A stretch of DNA of 64,000 nt, taken from the NCBI RefSeq assembly GCF_000427825.1, contig NZ_ATYT01000006.1, positions 124,001 through 188,000 on the forward strand, written 5' to 3'. Of this stretch, positions 38,187-46,254 are shown one piece after another (position 1 is the first letter of the stretch; the number at the start of each line of letters is the position of its first letter). The DNA is from Thermocrispum municipale DSM 44069 (GTDB lineage: Bacteria; Actinomycetota; Actinomycetes; Mycobacteriales; Pseudonocardiaceae). Below the pieces are notes generated by a model. It saw only the letters and a list, made by a program, of their open reading frames with translations. It was not told where the DNA came from and did no database searches. The position numbers and the translations under genes are program-made.

Positions 38187-39018
38187 GCTGCCTGAGGTCG
38201 AGGTTGTGCGCCGTGGGCTCGACGATCACGTCCGTGGCCGGACGATCGCCTCGGCGGTCATCCGGCATCCGCGGGCCGTGCGTCGGCACATCGCCGGCCC
38301 TGAGGATCTCGCAGCGCGGGTATTCGGTGCGACGATCACGGGGACTGCGCGGCGCGGCAAGTATCTCTGGCTGATCCTGGATGGTCGGGACGCGCTGCTC
38401 ATGCATCTGGGCATGAGTGGGCAGATGCTCATCACATCGCCCGAAGCAGCGGTCGCCCCGCACGAGCGGGCCCGGTTCACCCTCACCGATGGCGGCCACG
38501 ATCTGCGGTTCGATGATCAGCGCACGTTCGGTCATCTGATGTACGACGAGGGCGGAGCCGTGTTGCCGTCGCCGATCGCCCATATCGCGCGGGATCCGTT
38601 CGACGCGCAGTTCGATCAAGCGGCGGCGGTCGCGCGAATTAAGACCAGACGGGCCGGGATCAAACGCGCGCTGCTGGACCAGACGCTGGTGTCTGGCATC
38701 GGGAACATCTACGCCGACGAAGCGCTCTGGGCCGCCAAGGTGCACGGCGAGACTGCGGCGTCCTCGCTGACCAAGCCGAGGATCTCGGCGGTGATCGATG
38801 CTGCGCGAGAGGTCATGGCCGCTGCGCTCGCCCAGGGCGGAACCTCGTTCGATCGGCTCTATGTGGACGTGGCGGGCAGCAGCGGATACTTCTCCCGCAG
38901 CCTGAGCGTGTATGGGCTTGCGGGGCATCCCTGCACGCGCTGTGGCACCCCGGTCGTGCGGGAGCAGTTCATGAACCGCTCGAGCCATTTCTGCCCGGTC
39001 TGCCAGCGAAAACGCTAA
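38179..39018 (+). CDS. mutM: Second formamidopyrimidine-DNA glycosylase, island copy
   Basis: The 279-residue protein is a complete MutM: Pro2-Glu3 in [31 protein letters not shown], the H2TH region [26 protein letters not shown], and zinc finger CTRCG/CPVCQ. The ATG at 38179 is required because the catalytic proline must be residue 2; an in-frame ATG at 38170 would spoil it. Its sequence differs throughout from the host copy, so it was imported, not duplicated. It probably represents the target gene of an earlier host of the element, or cargo that replaces a disrupted host gene. Confidence 0.93.
   Translation: MPELPEVEVVRRGLDDHVRGRTIASAVIRHPRAVRRHIAGPEDLAARVFGATITGTARRGKYLWLILDGRDALLMHLGMSGQMLITSPEAAVAPHERARFTLTDGGHDLRFDDQRTFGHLMYDEGGAVLPSPIAHIARDPFDAQFDQAAAVARIKTRRAGIKRALLDQTLVSGIGNIYADEALWAAKVHGETAASSLTKPRISAVIDAAREVMAAALAQGGTSFDRLYVDVAGSSGYFSRSLSVYGLAGHPCTRCGTPVVREQFMNRSSHFCPVCQRKR
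38968..38989 (+). repeat. Direct repeat in the second mutM tail, copy 2
   Basis: It is identical over 22 bases to 37960-37981. The two copies bracket a 1008-bp segment holding the 53-residue ORF and most of the second mutM. Confidence 0.6.
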
Positions 39019-39073
39019 CGGAGATGTCGTCGGCACGCAGACCTCGTTCGCGTGGTGTTACGTCGATCCGCAG

Positions 39074-39085
39074 TACATCAATGTA
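39074..39085. promoter_or_regulatory. Palindrome TACATCAATGTA upstream of the NrdH-like ORF
   Basis: TACAT and ATGTA form a perfect 5-bp inverted repeat around CA, 21 bases before the ATG at 39107. It may be a small operator or part of a promoter; no binding protein is assigned. Confidence 0.3.
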
Positions 39086-39106
39086 TGGTGAGCACCAGCA
39101 TCGCGG

Positions 39107-39322
39107 ATGCTGGAGATCGTGATCACCGTCCACACGATCCCCGGCATCCAGTCCGCCGCGACGGCCAGGCACCTCGACCGCACCGACGTGGACTACGAGG
39201 TTGAACCGCACGAGGCCCTTCGCATGGCCTGGGCCGCCTGTCATCGAGTCGTCCGCGGCTGGAGCGGCTACTGCGCCGACCGCCCCGAGGATGCCGTCGC
39301 CGATCTCCGGTCCGCCGCCTGA
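39107..39322 (+). pseudogene. NrdH/glutaredoxin-like protein without its CxxC active site
   Basis: The 71-residue frame follows NrdH-redoxins in order: IVITVHTIPGIQSAATARHLDRTDVDYEV corresponds to ITVYTKPxCVQCxATxRxLDxxGxDYEV, and WSGYCADRPED to WSGFRPD. Both active-site cysteines are missing (PGIQSA in place of PxCVQC), and the middle strand is altered. A redox role is therefore unlikely; it is either a decayed copy or a repurposed fold. It lies just after the second mutM in the island. Confidence 0.5.
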
Positions 39323-39330
39323 CAGGCCAC

Positions 39331-39358
39331 GACCCCGACTGCTGATGCAGCCGGGGTC
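39331..39358. terminator. Hairpin between the NrdH-like ORF and the AhpD-like gene
   Basis: GACCCCGACTGC pairs with GCAGCCGGGGTC around TGAT, a 12-bp stem with one mismatch, between convergent genes. Confidence 0.65.
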
Positions 39359-39386
39359 ATCACTTCACTGGGGCGATCTCGCCGGG

Positions 39387-39716
39387 CTACTCGCCTTCGG
39401 CGATGGCCTTCATCGCCTTCCACCCGTGGGTGACTCCGCCGCCGGCGCGTAGTGCCGAGGCGACCATGACCGCCTCGGCGACGTCGGCCTTGGACGCGCC
39501 GACCTTGACGGCGCGCTTCGCGTGGTCCTCAATGCAGAACGGGCACTGAGTGGTGACCGCGACGCCCACGGCGATCAGTTCCCGGGTGGCCAGGTCGAGG
39601 TTGCCGGCATTCCTGTTGAACACGGCCTTGTCGAATCCGAAGAATGCCGAGACCATCTCCGGCGCGGCCTCCTTGATGTCGGCCATGAACTTCGCTTCTT
39701 CGTTGTGGTTGTGCAT
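39387..39716 (-). CDS. Carboxymuconolactone decarboxylase/AhpD-like protein
   Basis: The 109-residue protein has the AhpD-type redox motif TTQCPFCIEDHAKRAVKVGAS and the helical ATRELIAVGVAV. Such proteins are thiol peroxidase partners or alkylhydroperoxidases. It lies 76 bases after the MFS gene on the same strand, probably in one transcript, and may repair copper-induced peroxide damage (inference). Confidence 0.85.
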   Translation of the reverse strand: MHNHNEEAKFMADIKEAAPEMVSAFFGFDKAVFNRNAGNLDLATRELIAVGVAVTTQCPFCIEDHAKRAVKVGASKADVAEAVMVASALRAGGGVTHGWKAMKAIAEGE

Positions 39717-39792
39717 ATGCTGTTTCTGCCTCGGTGGTGTTCGGTGTGAGTAGCGCTCGGGTGCTCGGCGTGGGCGTGATCCCAGGTGATGG

Positions 39793-41106
39793 TTACGCGG
39801 CAGAGGCCTCCTGGTCGACGGGATCGGAGGCGATCTTTCCGCTGAGTGTTAGGGCGGCGACGCCCGCGAGGACCGCGAGGCCGAGCGCGACGCCGATCTG
39901 CTGGGCGGAGTTGAGCAGCGCCGAGGCGATGCCCGCCTTGTCGGCGTCGACTCCGTACACGGCGGCCTGTGTCAGGGCCATGACCCCGAGTCCGAAGCCA
40001 AGCGCGATGACGAGCATCGCCGGGGCCATCCCAGTCCAGTAACCCGTCGCCACGGTGATCCGCGAGAACCACAGGGCCCCGACCGCCGCGAGGAGTCCGC
40101 CGAGGGCGGCGACCCAGCGCGGCGCGATCTTCAGCAGGAGCTTCGGCGCTACGCCCGCGCCGAGGACGATCCCGACGGCGAAGGGCAGCCAGGACAGGCC
40201 GGTGGCCAGCGGGCTGAACTGCCGGACCTCTTGGAGGTAAAGGGTGATGATGTAGAAGGTGCCCATCGGACCGATCGCGAGACCCAGCATCGTGAGGTAG
40301 GCCCCTGCTCGACCGCGGTCCTTGAACAGAGACAGCGGCACCAGCGGCGTGGAGTTCGAGCGCTGGACGAGGACGAAGACGACGAGCAGCACGGCGGCGA
40401 GCGCGACGAGCATCCACGCGACCGGGTCCGCGAAGCCGTCCTCGCCGAAGCAGGTGATCGCGTAGACCAGCGAGACCATGCCCGCGGTGCCAAGCACGGA
40501 GCCGAGCATGCCGAGGCGTCCCGCGTGGCGGTCGGCCGCGACCAGGGTGCGGGTGCCCCAGAGAACGAGGAGGCCGATGGGCACGTTGATGAAGAACACC
40601 CAGCGCCAGTCGAGCAGGTCGGTCAGCACGCCGCCGAGCAGCAGGCCGACGACGATGCCGAGGCCCGACATCGCGCCGTAGAGCGAGAGCGCCTTGTCAC
40701 GCATGGACCGCTCGGAGAACGTCGTGGCGATCAGCGCCAGTGCGTTCGGCGCTGCCATCGCCGCGCCGATGCCCTGCACCGCCCGGGCGACGATCAACAT
40801 CTCCACGTTCACGCCGAGCCCGCCGATGAGCGAGGCGACGACGAAGACCGCGATGCCGACCTGGAGCGTGCGCCTGCGGCCCCACAGATCGCCGATCCGC
40901 CCGCCGAGGAGCAGCAGCGCGCCGAAGGCGAGGATGTAGGCGTTGACGACCCAGGGGAGGTGCACGGGGTCGACGTCGAGCTCTTGCTGGATGCTCGGCA
41001 GGGCGATGTTCACGATCGAGTCGTCGAGCACGAGCATCAGCTGAGCCGTCGCGATCACAAGCAGGGGTATGAGGCGGCCGCGGGTCTGGGTATTCGTCGG
41101 TGTCAT
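39793..41106 (-). CDS. MFS transporter, DHA2 (EmrB/QacA) type
   Basis: The 437-residue membrane protein begins MTPTNTQTRGRLIPLLVIA and has the DHA2 signatures LMLVLDDSIVNIALPSIQQEL, GGRIGDLWGRRRTLQVGI and ARAVQGIGAAMAAPNALALI. About 12-14 transmembrane segments are expected. GAGGAAGAGG precedes the ATG at 41106. Two CsoR-type operators lie about 100 bases upstream, which places this drug-efflux-type pump in the island's copper regulon. Its substrate is unknown. Confidence 0.88.
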   Translation of the reverse strand: MTPTNTQTRGRLIPLLVIATAQLMLVLDDSIVNIALPSIQQELDVDPVHLPWVVNAYILAFGALLLLGGRIGDLWGRRRTLQVGIAVFVVASLIGGLGVNVEMLIVARAVQGIGAAMAAPNALALIATTFSERSMRDKALSLYGAMSGLGIVVGLLLGGVLTDLLDWRWVFFINVPIGLLVLWGTRTLVAADRHAGRLGMLGSVLGTAGMVSLVYAITCFGEDGFADPVAWMLVALAAVLLVVFVLVQRSNSTPLVPLSLFKDRGRAGAYLTMLGLAIGPMGTFYIITLYLQEVRQFSPLATGLSWLPFAVGIVLGAGVAPKLLLKIAPRWVAALGGLLAAVGALWFSRITVATGYWTGMAPAMLVIALGFGLGVMALTQAAVYGVDADKAGIASALLNSAQQIGVALGLAVLAGVAALTLSGKIASDPVDQEASAA

Positions 41107-41200
41107 CAAGTCCTCTTCCTCCGCGCGACAATCGGCCACACGGAACGCGCATGGGCATGCCCGCTGCGCCGAGGAAGCGGGCGGGCAAGCATCTAACGAG

Positions 41201-41242
41201 ATACCCCAGTGGGGTATTGATGACCATACCCGTAGGGGGTAT
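41201..41242. promoter_or_regulatory. Two CsoR-type operators upstream of the MFS gene
   Basis: ATACCCCAGTGGGGTAT (41201-41217) and ATACCCGTAGGGGGTAT (41226-41242) are 17-base inverted repeats of the ATACCC-N5-GGGTAT form recognised by actinobacterial CsoR proteins. Confidence 0.8.
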
Positions 41243-41279
41243 CTAGGCGCGAACAGGGACGCGTCGGTAGAACGTCTGG

Positions 41280-41417
41280 CCCGAGGCGGGCGGCGTCCCC
41301 GGCGATCTCTATCCGTTGGCGGATGAGCGTCGCCTCGGGCCGGCCGCACAAGGCACTGGTGATCCTGTCTTCGAGGACTGTCCAGTTCGGGCAGGCGTCG
41401 AAGTGCTGCAGCGTCAT
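41280..41417 (-). pseudogene. Truncated thioredoxin-like protein (mercury/copper cluster type)
   Basis: From ATG 41417 the frame reads MTLQHFDACPNWTVLEDRIT, then ATLIRQRIEIAGDAARLG. This is the start of the small thioredoxin-like proteins often found in mercury and copper gene clusters. The expected continuation with a GxPT-type strand is missing: after AARLG the frame turns into unrelated codons that run through the CsoR operators. I read it as a frameshifted or deleted remnant. The rest of 41107-41582 holds the operators and nothing else recognisable. Confidence 0.45.
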
Positions 41418-41582
41418 CTCCGTGTGCGTTCTTCTCTCGATGTCTGTCGCTCACAGCGGCAGACGCCGTCGATGCCGCCGGGGGGCGTCTAGGGCGACCA
41501 CGGTGACGCTCCGTTTCCAGACTCCAGGTCGCGGTGCCCGAGGCGGCGCGAGGGCTTCTACGGCAGTCAGCGGTCTCGTGGC

Positions 41583-41936
41583 TCAGGACCGCACGAGCCG
41601 GTTGATGGCGTCGGTTGCTTCCTGGATCTTGGCGATGGCCGCGTCGTCGCCGAGCTTGGCGGCGTCGAGGACGCAGTGCTTGAGGTGGTCGTCCAGCAGG
41701 CCGGTGGCGACGGTCTGCAGGGCCCGGGTGAGCGCCGAGACCTGGGTGAGGATGTCGATGCAGTACTTCTCGTCGTCGATCATCTTGGCGATGCCGCGGG
41801 CCTGGCCCTCGATGCGCTTCATGCGCGTCAGGTAGCGGTCCTTGTCGCTGATGTAGCCATGCTGATGAGCCACGGCCTCGACCTCGGTGCCGGTGCTGTC
41901 GGTGGCGGTGTCGATGGTCATGTGCGTGTCCTTCAT
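41583..41936 (-). CDS. csoR: Copper-sensing repressor CsoR
   Basis: The 117-residue all-helical regulator has the Cu(I) ligands Cys59, His84 and Cys88 (DEKYCIDILTQVSALTRALQ, LDDHLKHCVLDAA) and the DNA-facing DRYLTRMKRIEGQARGIAKM. It represses copper genes until Cu(I) binds. The start at 41936 overlaps the copB stop (ATGA), so repressor and pump are translated together; an in-frame ATG at 41921 also exists. Six cognate operators lie in the island. Confidence 0.95.
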   Translation of the reverse strand: MKDTHMTIDTATDSTGTEVEAVAHQHGYISDKDRYLTRMKRIEGQARGIAKMIDDEKYCIDILTQVSALTRALQTVATGLLDDHLKHCVLDAAKLGDDAAIAKIQEATDAINRLVRS

Positions 41937-44113
41937 TTCTGGTGCTTCAGGACGGAGCGGGTGCTGGCTTGGGGGGTGAGGTCGATGCGCCTCAAGAGCT
42001 GGGCGTTGAGGGCGACGACGACGGTGGACAGCGACATCAGGATCGCGCCGACCGACATGGGCAGGACGAAGCCGACCGGGGCGAGGACGCCGGCGGCGAG
42101 CGGCACGGAGATGAGGTTGTAGCCGGCTGCCCACCACAGGTTCTGCTTCATCTTCCGGTAGGCGGCCTTCGACAGCTGGATGACCGAGAGCACCGACCTC
42201 GGGTCGGAGCTGGCGAGGATGACGCCTGCGGAAGCGATGGCGACGTCGGTGCCGGCTCCGATGGCGATGCCGACGTCGGCTTGGGCGAGCGCCGGGGCGT
42301 CGTTGACGCCGTCGCCGACCATGGCGACCTTCTTGCCCTCGTGCTGCAGCTGGGCGACCTTCGCGGACTTGTCCTCGGGGCGGACGCCGGCGAAGACGCG
42401 GTCGATGCCGAGCTCTTTGCCGACCTCGTTCGCGACGGCCTCGGCGTCGCCGGTGATCATGACGACCTCGACGCCCAGGCGGTGGAGCGCGTCGACGGCG
42501 TCGCGCGACTCCGGGCGGACCTCGTCGGCGAGCTTCAACCCGCCGACAACCTGGCCGTCCCGCAGGACGTGGAGGATGATCGCGCCCTCGGAGCGCCACT
42601 CGTCCGCCGTGCCGACCTCGCTCTGCCCAGTCTCCTCGAGCAGTCGCGGCCCGCCGACCCGGATCTCCTGTCCGGAGACGTTCGCGGTGACGCCGACTGC
42701 GGGGGAGGAGGAGAATCCGTTGGCCGGCTCCAGGGCGAAGCCCCGGTCCTTGGCGGCAGCGACGATGGCCTTGGCGAGCGGGTGCTCGCTGTCGGCCTCG
42801 GCCGAGGCGGCCAGGGCGAGGACGGCGGCGGCGTCCAGGCCGCCGGCGGTCTCGACGCCGGTGACGGTGGGCTCGCCCTTGGTCAGGGTGCCGGTCTTGT
42901 CGAAGAGCACGGCGTCGACCTGGCGCATGGACTCCAGGGCGAGGCGGTCCTTGACCAGAACCCCGCCGCGCGCGGCACGCTCGGTGGCGATGGAGACGAC
43001 CAGCGGGATGGCGAGCCCGAGGGCGTGCGGGCAGGCGATGACGAGCACTGTGATGGTGCGCACGACCGCGTCGTCGGGGCTGCCGGCGAGGGTCCAGACG
43101 GCGGCGGTGACCAGGGCCGCGCCGAGAGCGAACCAGAACAGCAATGCAGCGGCGCGGTCGGCGATCCGCTGAGCGCGGGAGGATGAGCTTTGCGCCTCGG
43201 CGACGAGCCGGTTGATGCCCGCCAGCGCGGTGTCGTCTCCGGTGGCGGTGATCTCCACGCGCAGGCCGGAGTCGGTGGCCACGGTGCCGGCGGTGACCGG
43301 GTCGCCCTCGCCGCGGGCGACGGGCCGGGACTCGCCGGTGATCATCGACTCGTCCATGTCCGCCCGGCCGTCGACGACGACGCCGTCGGCCGGGACACTG
43401 CCTCCGGGGCGGACGATGACGACGTCGCCGACGCGGAGCTGGGCGGGGTCGACCTTGACGACGTCGTCGCCCTCGACGCGCTCGGCCTCGTCGGGCAGGA
43501 GCGCGGCGAGGGAGTCGAGCGCGGAGGTGGTCTGGGCCAGGGAGCGCATCTCGATCCAGTGGCCCAGCAGCATGATGACGATCAGCAGCGCCAGCTCCCA
43601 CCAGAACTCGAGCTCGTGGTGGACGAGCCTGATGGTCGCGGCCCAGGAGGCGAGGAACGCGACGGTGATCCCGAGCGCGATCAGCAGCATCATCCCCGGC
43701 TGGCGGGTCTTCAGCTCGCTCCAGGCACCGGTGAGGAACGGCCTGCCGCCCCAGGCGTACATGACGGTGCCGAGCACCGCGGCGACCCAGCCCGCCCAGC
43801 CGGGTACCGAGTAGCCCAGCAGCATGGCGAACATGGGCGAGAGCGCGACCACGGGGACCGCGATGATGAGGTTGATCCAGAACAGCTGGCGGAACTGGCC
43901 CACGTGGTCCCCATGGCCTGCATAACCGCCGTGGCTGCCGTGCTGGTCGTGCGCTCCGTGGTCGCCGTGCTCGGTTTGATCCATGCCGTGGCCCTCGTGC
44001 GCCGCGTGCTCCCCGTTGTCAGGCGCGGTCGTCGCGACGGCGTCGTGCTCGCTGTGCATGGTCTCGCCGGCGACGTCGCCGTGGTGATGGTGGTGGGCGG
44101 TCGGGTCCGTCAT
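41933..44113 (-). CDS. copB: CopB-type copper-translocating P-type ATPase
   Basis: The 726-residue P1B ATPase exports copper. It has a His-rich N-terminus (HHHHHG, repeated HGDHGAHDQHGSHGG) in place of a CxxC domain and eight membrane helices. Other marks are the TM6 motif VIACPHALGLAIPL (CPH, the CopB/P1B-3 class), the TGES loop MITGESRPVARGEGD, the phosphorylated Asp in LFDKTGTLTKGEPTV, and the hinge MVGDGVNDAPALAQADVG. CPH ATPases usually prefer Cu(II) or Cu(I)/Ag(I). It follows the YdhK lipoprotein gene by 63 bases and overlaps csoR. Confidence 0.95.
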   Translation of the reverse strand: MTDPTAHHHHHGDVAGETMHSEHDAVATTAPDNGEHAAHEGHGMDQTEHGDHGAHDQHGSHGGYAGHGDHVGQFRQLFWINLIIAVPVVALSPMFAMLLGYSVPGWAGWVAAVLGTVMYAWGGRPFLTGAWSELKTRQPGMMLLIALGITVAFLASWAATIRLVHHELEFWWELALLIVIMLLGHWIEMRSLAQTTSALDSLAALLPDEAERVEGDDVVKVDPAQLRVGDVVIVRPGGSVPADGVVVDGRADMDESMITGESRPVARGEGDPVTAGTVATDSGLRVEITATGDDTALAGINRLVAEAQSSSSRAQRIADRAAALLFWFALGAALVTAAVWTLAGSPDDAVVRTITVLVIACPHALGLAIPLVVSIATERAARGGVLVKDRLALESMRQVDAVLFDKTGTLTKGEPTVTGVETAGGLDAAAVLALAASAEADSEHPLAKAIVAAAKDRGFALEPANGFSSSPAVGVTANVSGQEIRVGGPRLLEETGQSEVGTADEWRSEGAIILHVLRDGQVVGGLKLADEVRPESRDAVDALHRLGVEVVMITGDAEAVANEVGKELGIDRVFAGVRPEDKSAKVAQLQHEGKKVAMVGDGVNDAPALAQADVGIAIGAGTDVAIASAGVILASSDPRSVLSVIQLSKAAYRKMKQNLWWAAGYNLISVPLAAGVLAPVGFVLPMSVGAILMSLSTVVVALNAQLLRRIDLTPQASTRSVLKHQK

Positions 44114-44176
44114 TGCTCTTCGCTTCCCCCTCGGTTGTCCCCTCGATCGGGTCGTGTCTTTCTCGCGGCGGTCGGA

Positions 44177-44755
44177 TCAAGAGGCCGGCTGGATCTCGCT
44201 CTCGACGACCCACTTGTGGTTGGTCATCGTCATGCCGTCGGCCTTGTAGTCGACCATGTAGACGGTCTCGTCGGTGGAGGAGTCGATGGTGGCCTTCGCA
44301 CCCTTCATGCCCTTCATATGCTCGGCATCCAGCGTGACCTCGGTGCCGTCGGCCAGGCGCTGGTCACCGGCGTCCTTGATCTCCTCGTGCACGACCCACT
44401 TGTGGTCCTTGACCGGCTCGCCGCCGGTGGTGGGCGTGAAGTTCACCGCGTAGGTGTAGGTGTCGTAGGCCCCGACGATCGTGGCTTTCGCGCCGTCCAT
44501 GCCCTCCATATGGTCGGCGGTGAGCGTCACCTCGGTGTCGACCGGGTACTTGGGGGACGTGGCCTTCTCGATGCCCGCGGGAGCGGGGCCGCCGTCCATC
44601 GGGTGCTCCATCCCGCCGTCGCTACTGGCCGGGGTACTGGCCGAGCTGCTGCCGTGGCCCTGGTGGCCCTGATCTCCGCCGGTGCTGCAGCCGCTCAGCA
44701 GGAGCGCTCCGCCGAGCACTCCTGCGGCGATGGTCGTCGTGAGGCGCTTTCGCAT
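44177..44755 (-). CDS. YdhK-family lipoprotein with two DUF1541 repeats
   Basis: The 192-residue protein has a lipoprotein signal (MRKRLTTTIAAGVLGGALLL, lipobox LSGC with Cys at about 23) and a His/Met/Ser-rich spacer. Two copies of DUF1541 follow (TEVTLTADHMEGMDGAKATI...HKWVVHEEI and TEVTLDAEHMKGMKGAKATI...NHKWVVESEI). The repeated His-Met pairs suggest copper binding outside the membrane; this is inference. TAGGAG precedes the ATG at 44755, and a CsoR operator lies 37 bases upstream. It heads the ydhK-copB-csoR operon. Confidence 0.9.
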   Translation of the reverse strand: MRKRLTTTIAAGVLGGALLLSGCSTGGDQGHQGHGSSSASTPASSDGGMEHPMDGGPAPAGIEKATSPKYPVDTEVTLTADHMEGMDGAKATIVGAYDTYTYAVNFTPTTGGEPVKDHKWVVHEEIKDAGDQRLADGTEVTLDAEHMKGMKGAKATIDSSTDETVYMVDYKADGMTMTNHKWVVESEIQPAS

Positions 44756-44791
44756 GTGGTCTCCTATTCGTTCCGGTCGAAGCAACTCGAT

Positions 44792-44814
44792 CCTATACCC
44801 CTATGGGGTATAGG
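44792..44814. promoter_or_regulatory. CsoR-type operator of the ydhK-copB-csoR operon
   Basis: TATACCCC and GGGGTATA are exact inverted arms around TAT, and the flanking CC/GG extends the palindrome to 23 bases. It is the most symmetrical of the six sites in the island. Confidence 0.85.
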
Positions 44815-44890
44815 GCAACGTATCCGATTGTTGCGGTCGTCGGGCCGGTTCGCTCCGGTCGGGCGGCCGGGGGTGTCCCTATGGGGTTCG

Positions 44891-45195
44891 TCAAGCCGCA
44901 GCGGGTGATCGGGTCTCGTAGATGGTGCCGTGTTTGAGCATGGCGTGGAGGACATCGATGCGTCTGCGGGCGAGGCAGACGAGCGCGGCGTTGTGTTTCT
45001 TGCCCTGGGCTCGTTTCCGGTCGTAGTAGGCCCGGCTGGTGGGGTCGGACAGTGCTGCGAACGCGGCGAGGAAGAACGCCCGTTTGAGGCGCTTGTTCCC
45101 GGCCCGGCTGGGATGCTCGCCCCGGATCGAGGAACCGGATCGTCGGGTGACGGGGGCGAGTCCGGCGTAGGCGGCGAGGTGGCCGTACGTGCCGA
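44891..45195 (-). mobile_element. IS110-family transposase, C-terminal fragment
   Basis: The frame reads HLAAYAGLAPVTRRSGSSIR, then GEHPSRAGNKRLKRAFFLAA, with RAYYDRKRAQGKKHNAALVCLARRRIDVLHAMLKHGTIYE. This is the Transposase_20 end of IS110-type enzymes, which normally exceed 300 residues. Only about 100 remain. Its 5' side is joined in frame to the copper protein pseudogene. The sequence just past the stop (GAACCCCATAGGGAC on the minus strand) is plausible as an IS end. Confidence 0.8.
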
Positions 45196-45895
45196 GGTAC
45201 GGCTCGAGCTCTGTGACCGGCGCGCCGTCGCGGCTGACCGAGAGGGTGAGCTCGCTGGTGGACCCGGCGGCCAGGTCGCCGTCGAGGGTCACGGTGTACC
45301 CGTCGACCTCGTCGGTCCGCGTCGGGGCGCTGGCGACGGGGGAGTAGTCGCCCGCGACCTGGACGGCGCGGCTGAGGGTGGTGCCCGATGCGCCTTCGCC
45401 GGCCGGGGTGAAGTCGGCGTACACGCGGTACGTGCCCGCCTCCTCCCACGTTCACGGCAGCGACCACGTGCCCGTGCCCTCGTCCAGGACCGGGTGCACG
45501 TGGCGGAACCCAGCGCCGTCGCTGCGCACCACGATCAGGTGCAGGTCCTTGTCGTGCTCTCGGGCGAACTCGATGACCGGCTGGCCGTCCTGGCCGAGGA
45601 CCTGGAAGCTCAGCTCTCCCTCGGTGCCCGTGCCCATCGGTGCCTTCACCGGCGAGAGCGCGAAGCCGTCCGCGCTCAGCGAGACCCCGGCTACTGCCTG
45701 GCCGGCCGCCTGCTGCTCTTCGCCACCGTGCTGCCCCTCATTGCTGTGGCCCTGATTATGCGTGCTCATGTCTGTTCCTTTCGCCCACGCCTGGACGGCG
45801 CTGTCGGGGACGACGACGCCGGCGAGCCCGAAGGCTCCCCCGAACGCCACCGCCAGCCCCGCGCCGTAGAGGCCGAGGCGTGCTGCCGTCTTCAT
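44891..45895 (-). pseudogene. Secreted copper-associated protein: nonsense codon and IS110 fusion
   Basis: From ATG 45895 the frame has a signal anchor (MKTAARLGLYGAGLAVAFGG), a His-rich spacer and a beta domain with DLHLIVVRSDGAGFRHVHPV. A TGA at 45452-45454 interrupts GTWSLP-stop-TWEEAGTYRVYADF, where family members are expected to have Trp (TGG). The frame then stays open through VDGYTVTLDGDLAAGS and YLGTYGHLAAY, where it passes into the IS110 fragment. The protein is thus broken twice. The ATG overlaps the stop of the chaperone gene (ATGA). Confidence 0.8.
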
Positions 45896-46104
45896 CCGGC
45901 GCGGACCGCCGAGTAGCCGGCCTCCTCGACGGCCGCCAGGACCTGCGCGTCGTCGATCACGCCGTCGGCGGTGACCACGAGCTTGCCGGTCTGCGCGCTG
46001 ACCTGGATATCGGTGATGCCGGCGAGCTCGCCGACCTCCTCGCGGACCGACATCTCGCAATGCCCGCAGGTCATGCCCGTCACCTGGTACTCGTTCGCAG
46101 TCAT
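45892..46104 (-). CDS. Copper chaperone, heavy-metal-associated domain (CopZ-like)
   Basis: The 70-residue protein is one HMA domain with the metal-binding loop GMTCGHC (residues 10-16) and the usual VREEVGELAGITDIQVSAQTG. It would carry Cu(I) in the cytoplasm to the exporter or to CsoR. AAGGAGG lies 6 bases before the ATG at 46104. Two CsoR operators lie just upstream. Confidence 0.93.
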   Translation of the reverse strand: MTANEYQVTGMTCGHCEMSVREEVGELAGITDIQVSAQTGKLVVTADGVIDDAQVLAAVEEAGYSAVRAG

Positions 46105-46124
46105 CGATTGCCTCCTTGGTGGAG

Positions 46125-46175
46125 ATACCCCCGGTGGGTATCATGTGCGAGCAACCGCATACCCCTGCTGGGTAT
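46125..46175. promoter_or_regulatory. Two CsoR-type operators upstream of the copper chaperone
   Basis: ATACCCCCGGTGGGTAT (46125-46141) and ATACCCCTGCTGGGTAT (46159-46175) are 17-base inverted repeats, 34 bp apart, between the divergent chaperone and DUF6153-like genes. Confidence 0.8.
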
Positions 46176-46227
46176 TCCCGCAAGGCGGGTCGGGGGCGTC
46201 GAGGAGTGATCCCGATTGATAGACGGG

Positions 46228-46244
46228 ATACGCCACCGGGGTAT
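46228..46244. promoter_or_regulatory. CsoR-type operator on the promoter of the DUF6153-like gene
   Basis: ATACGCCACCGGGGTAT is a slightly degenerate form of the same palindrome. Its last bases overlap the likely -10 box TATGCT (46242-46247). Confidence 0.7.
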
Positions 46245-46254
46245 GCTGTGGAGC

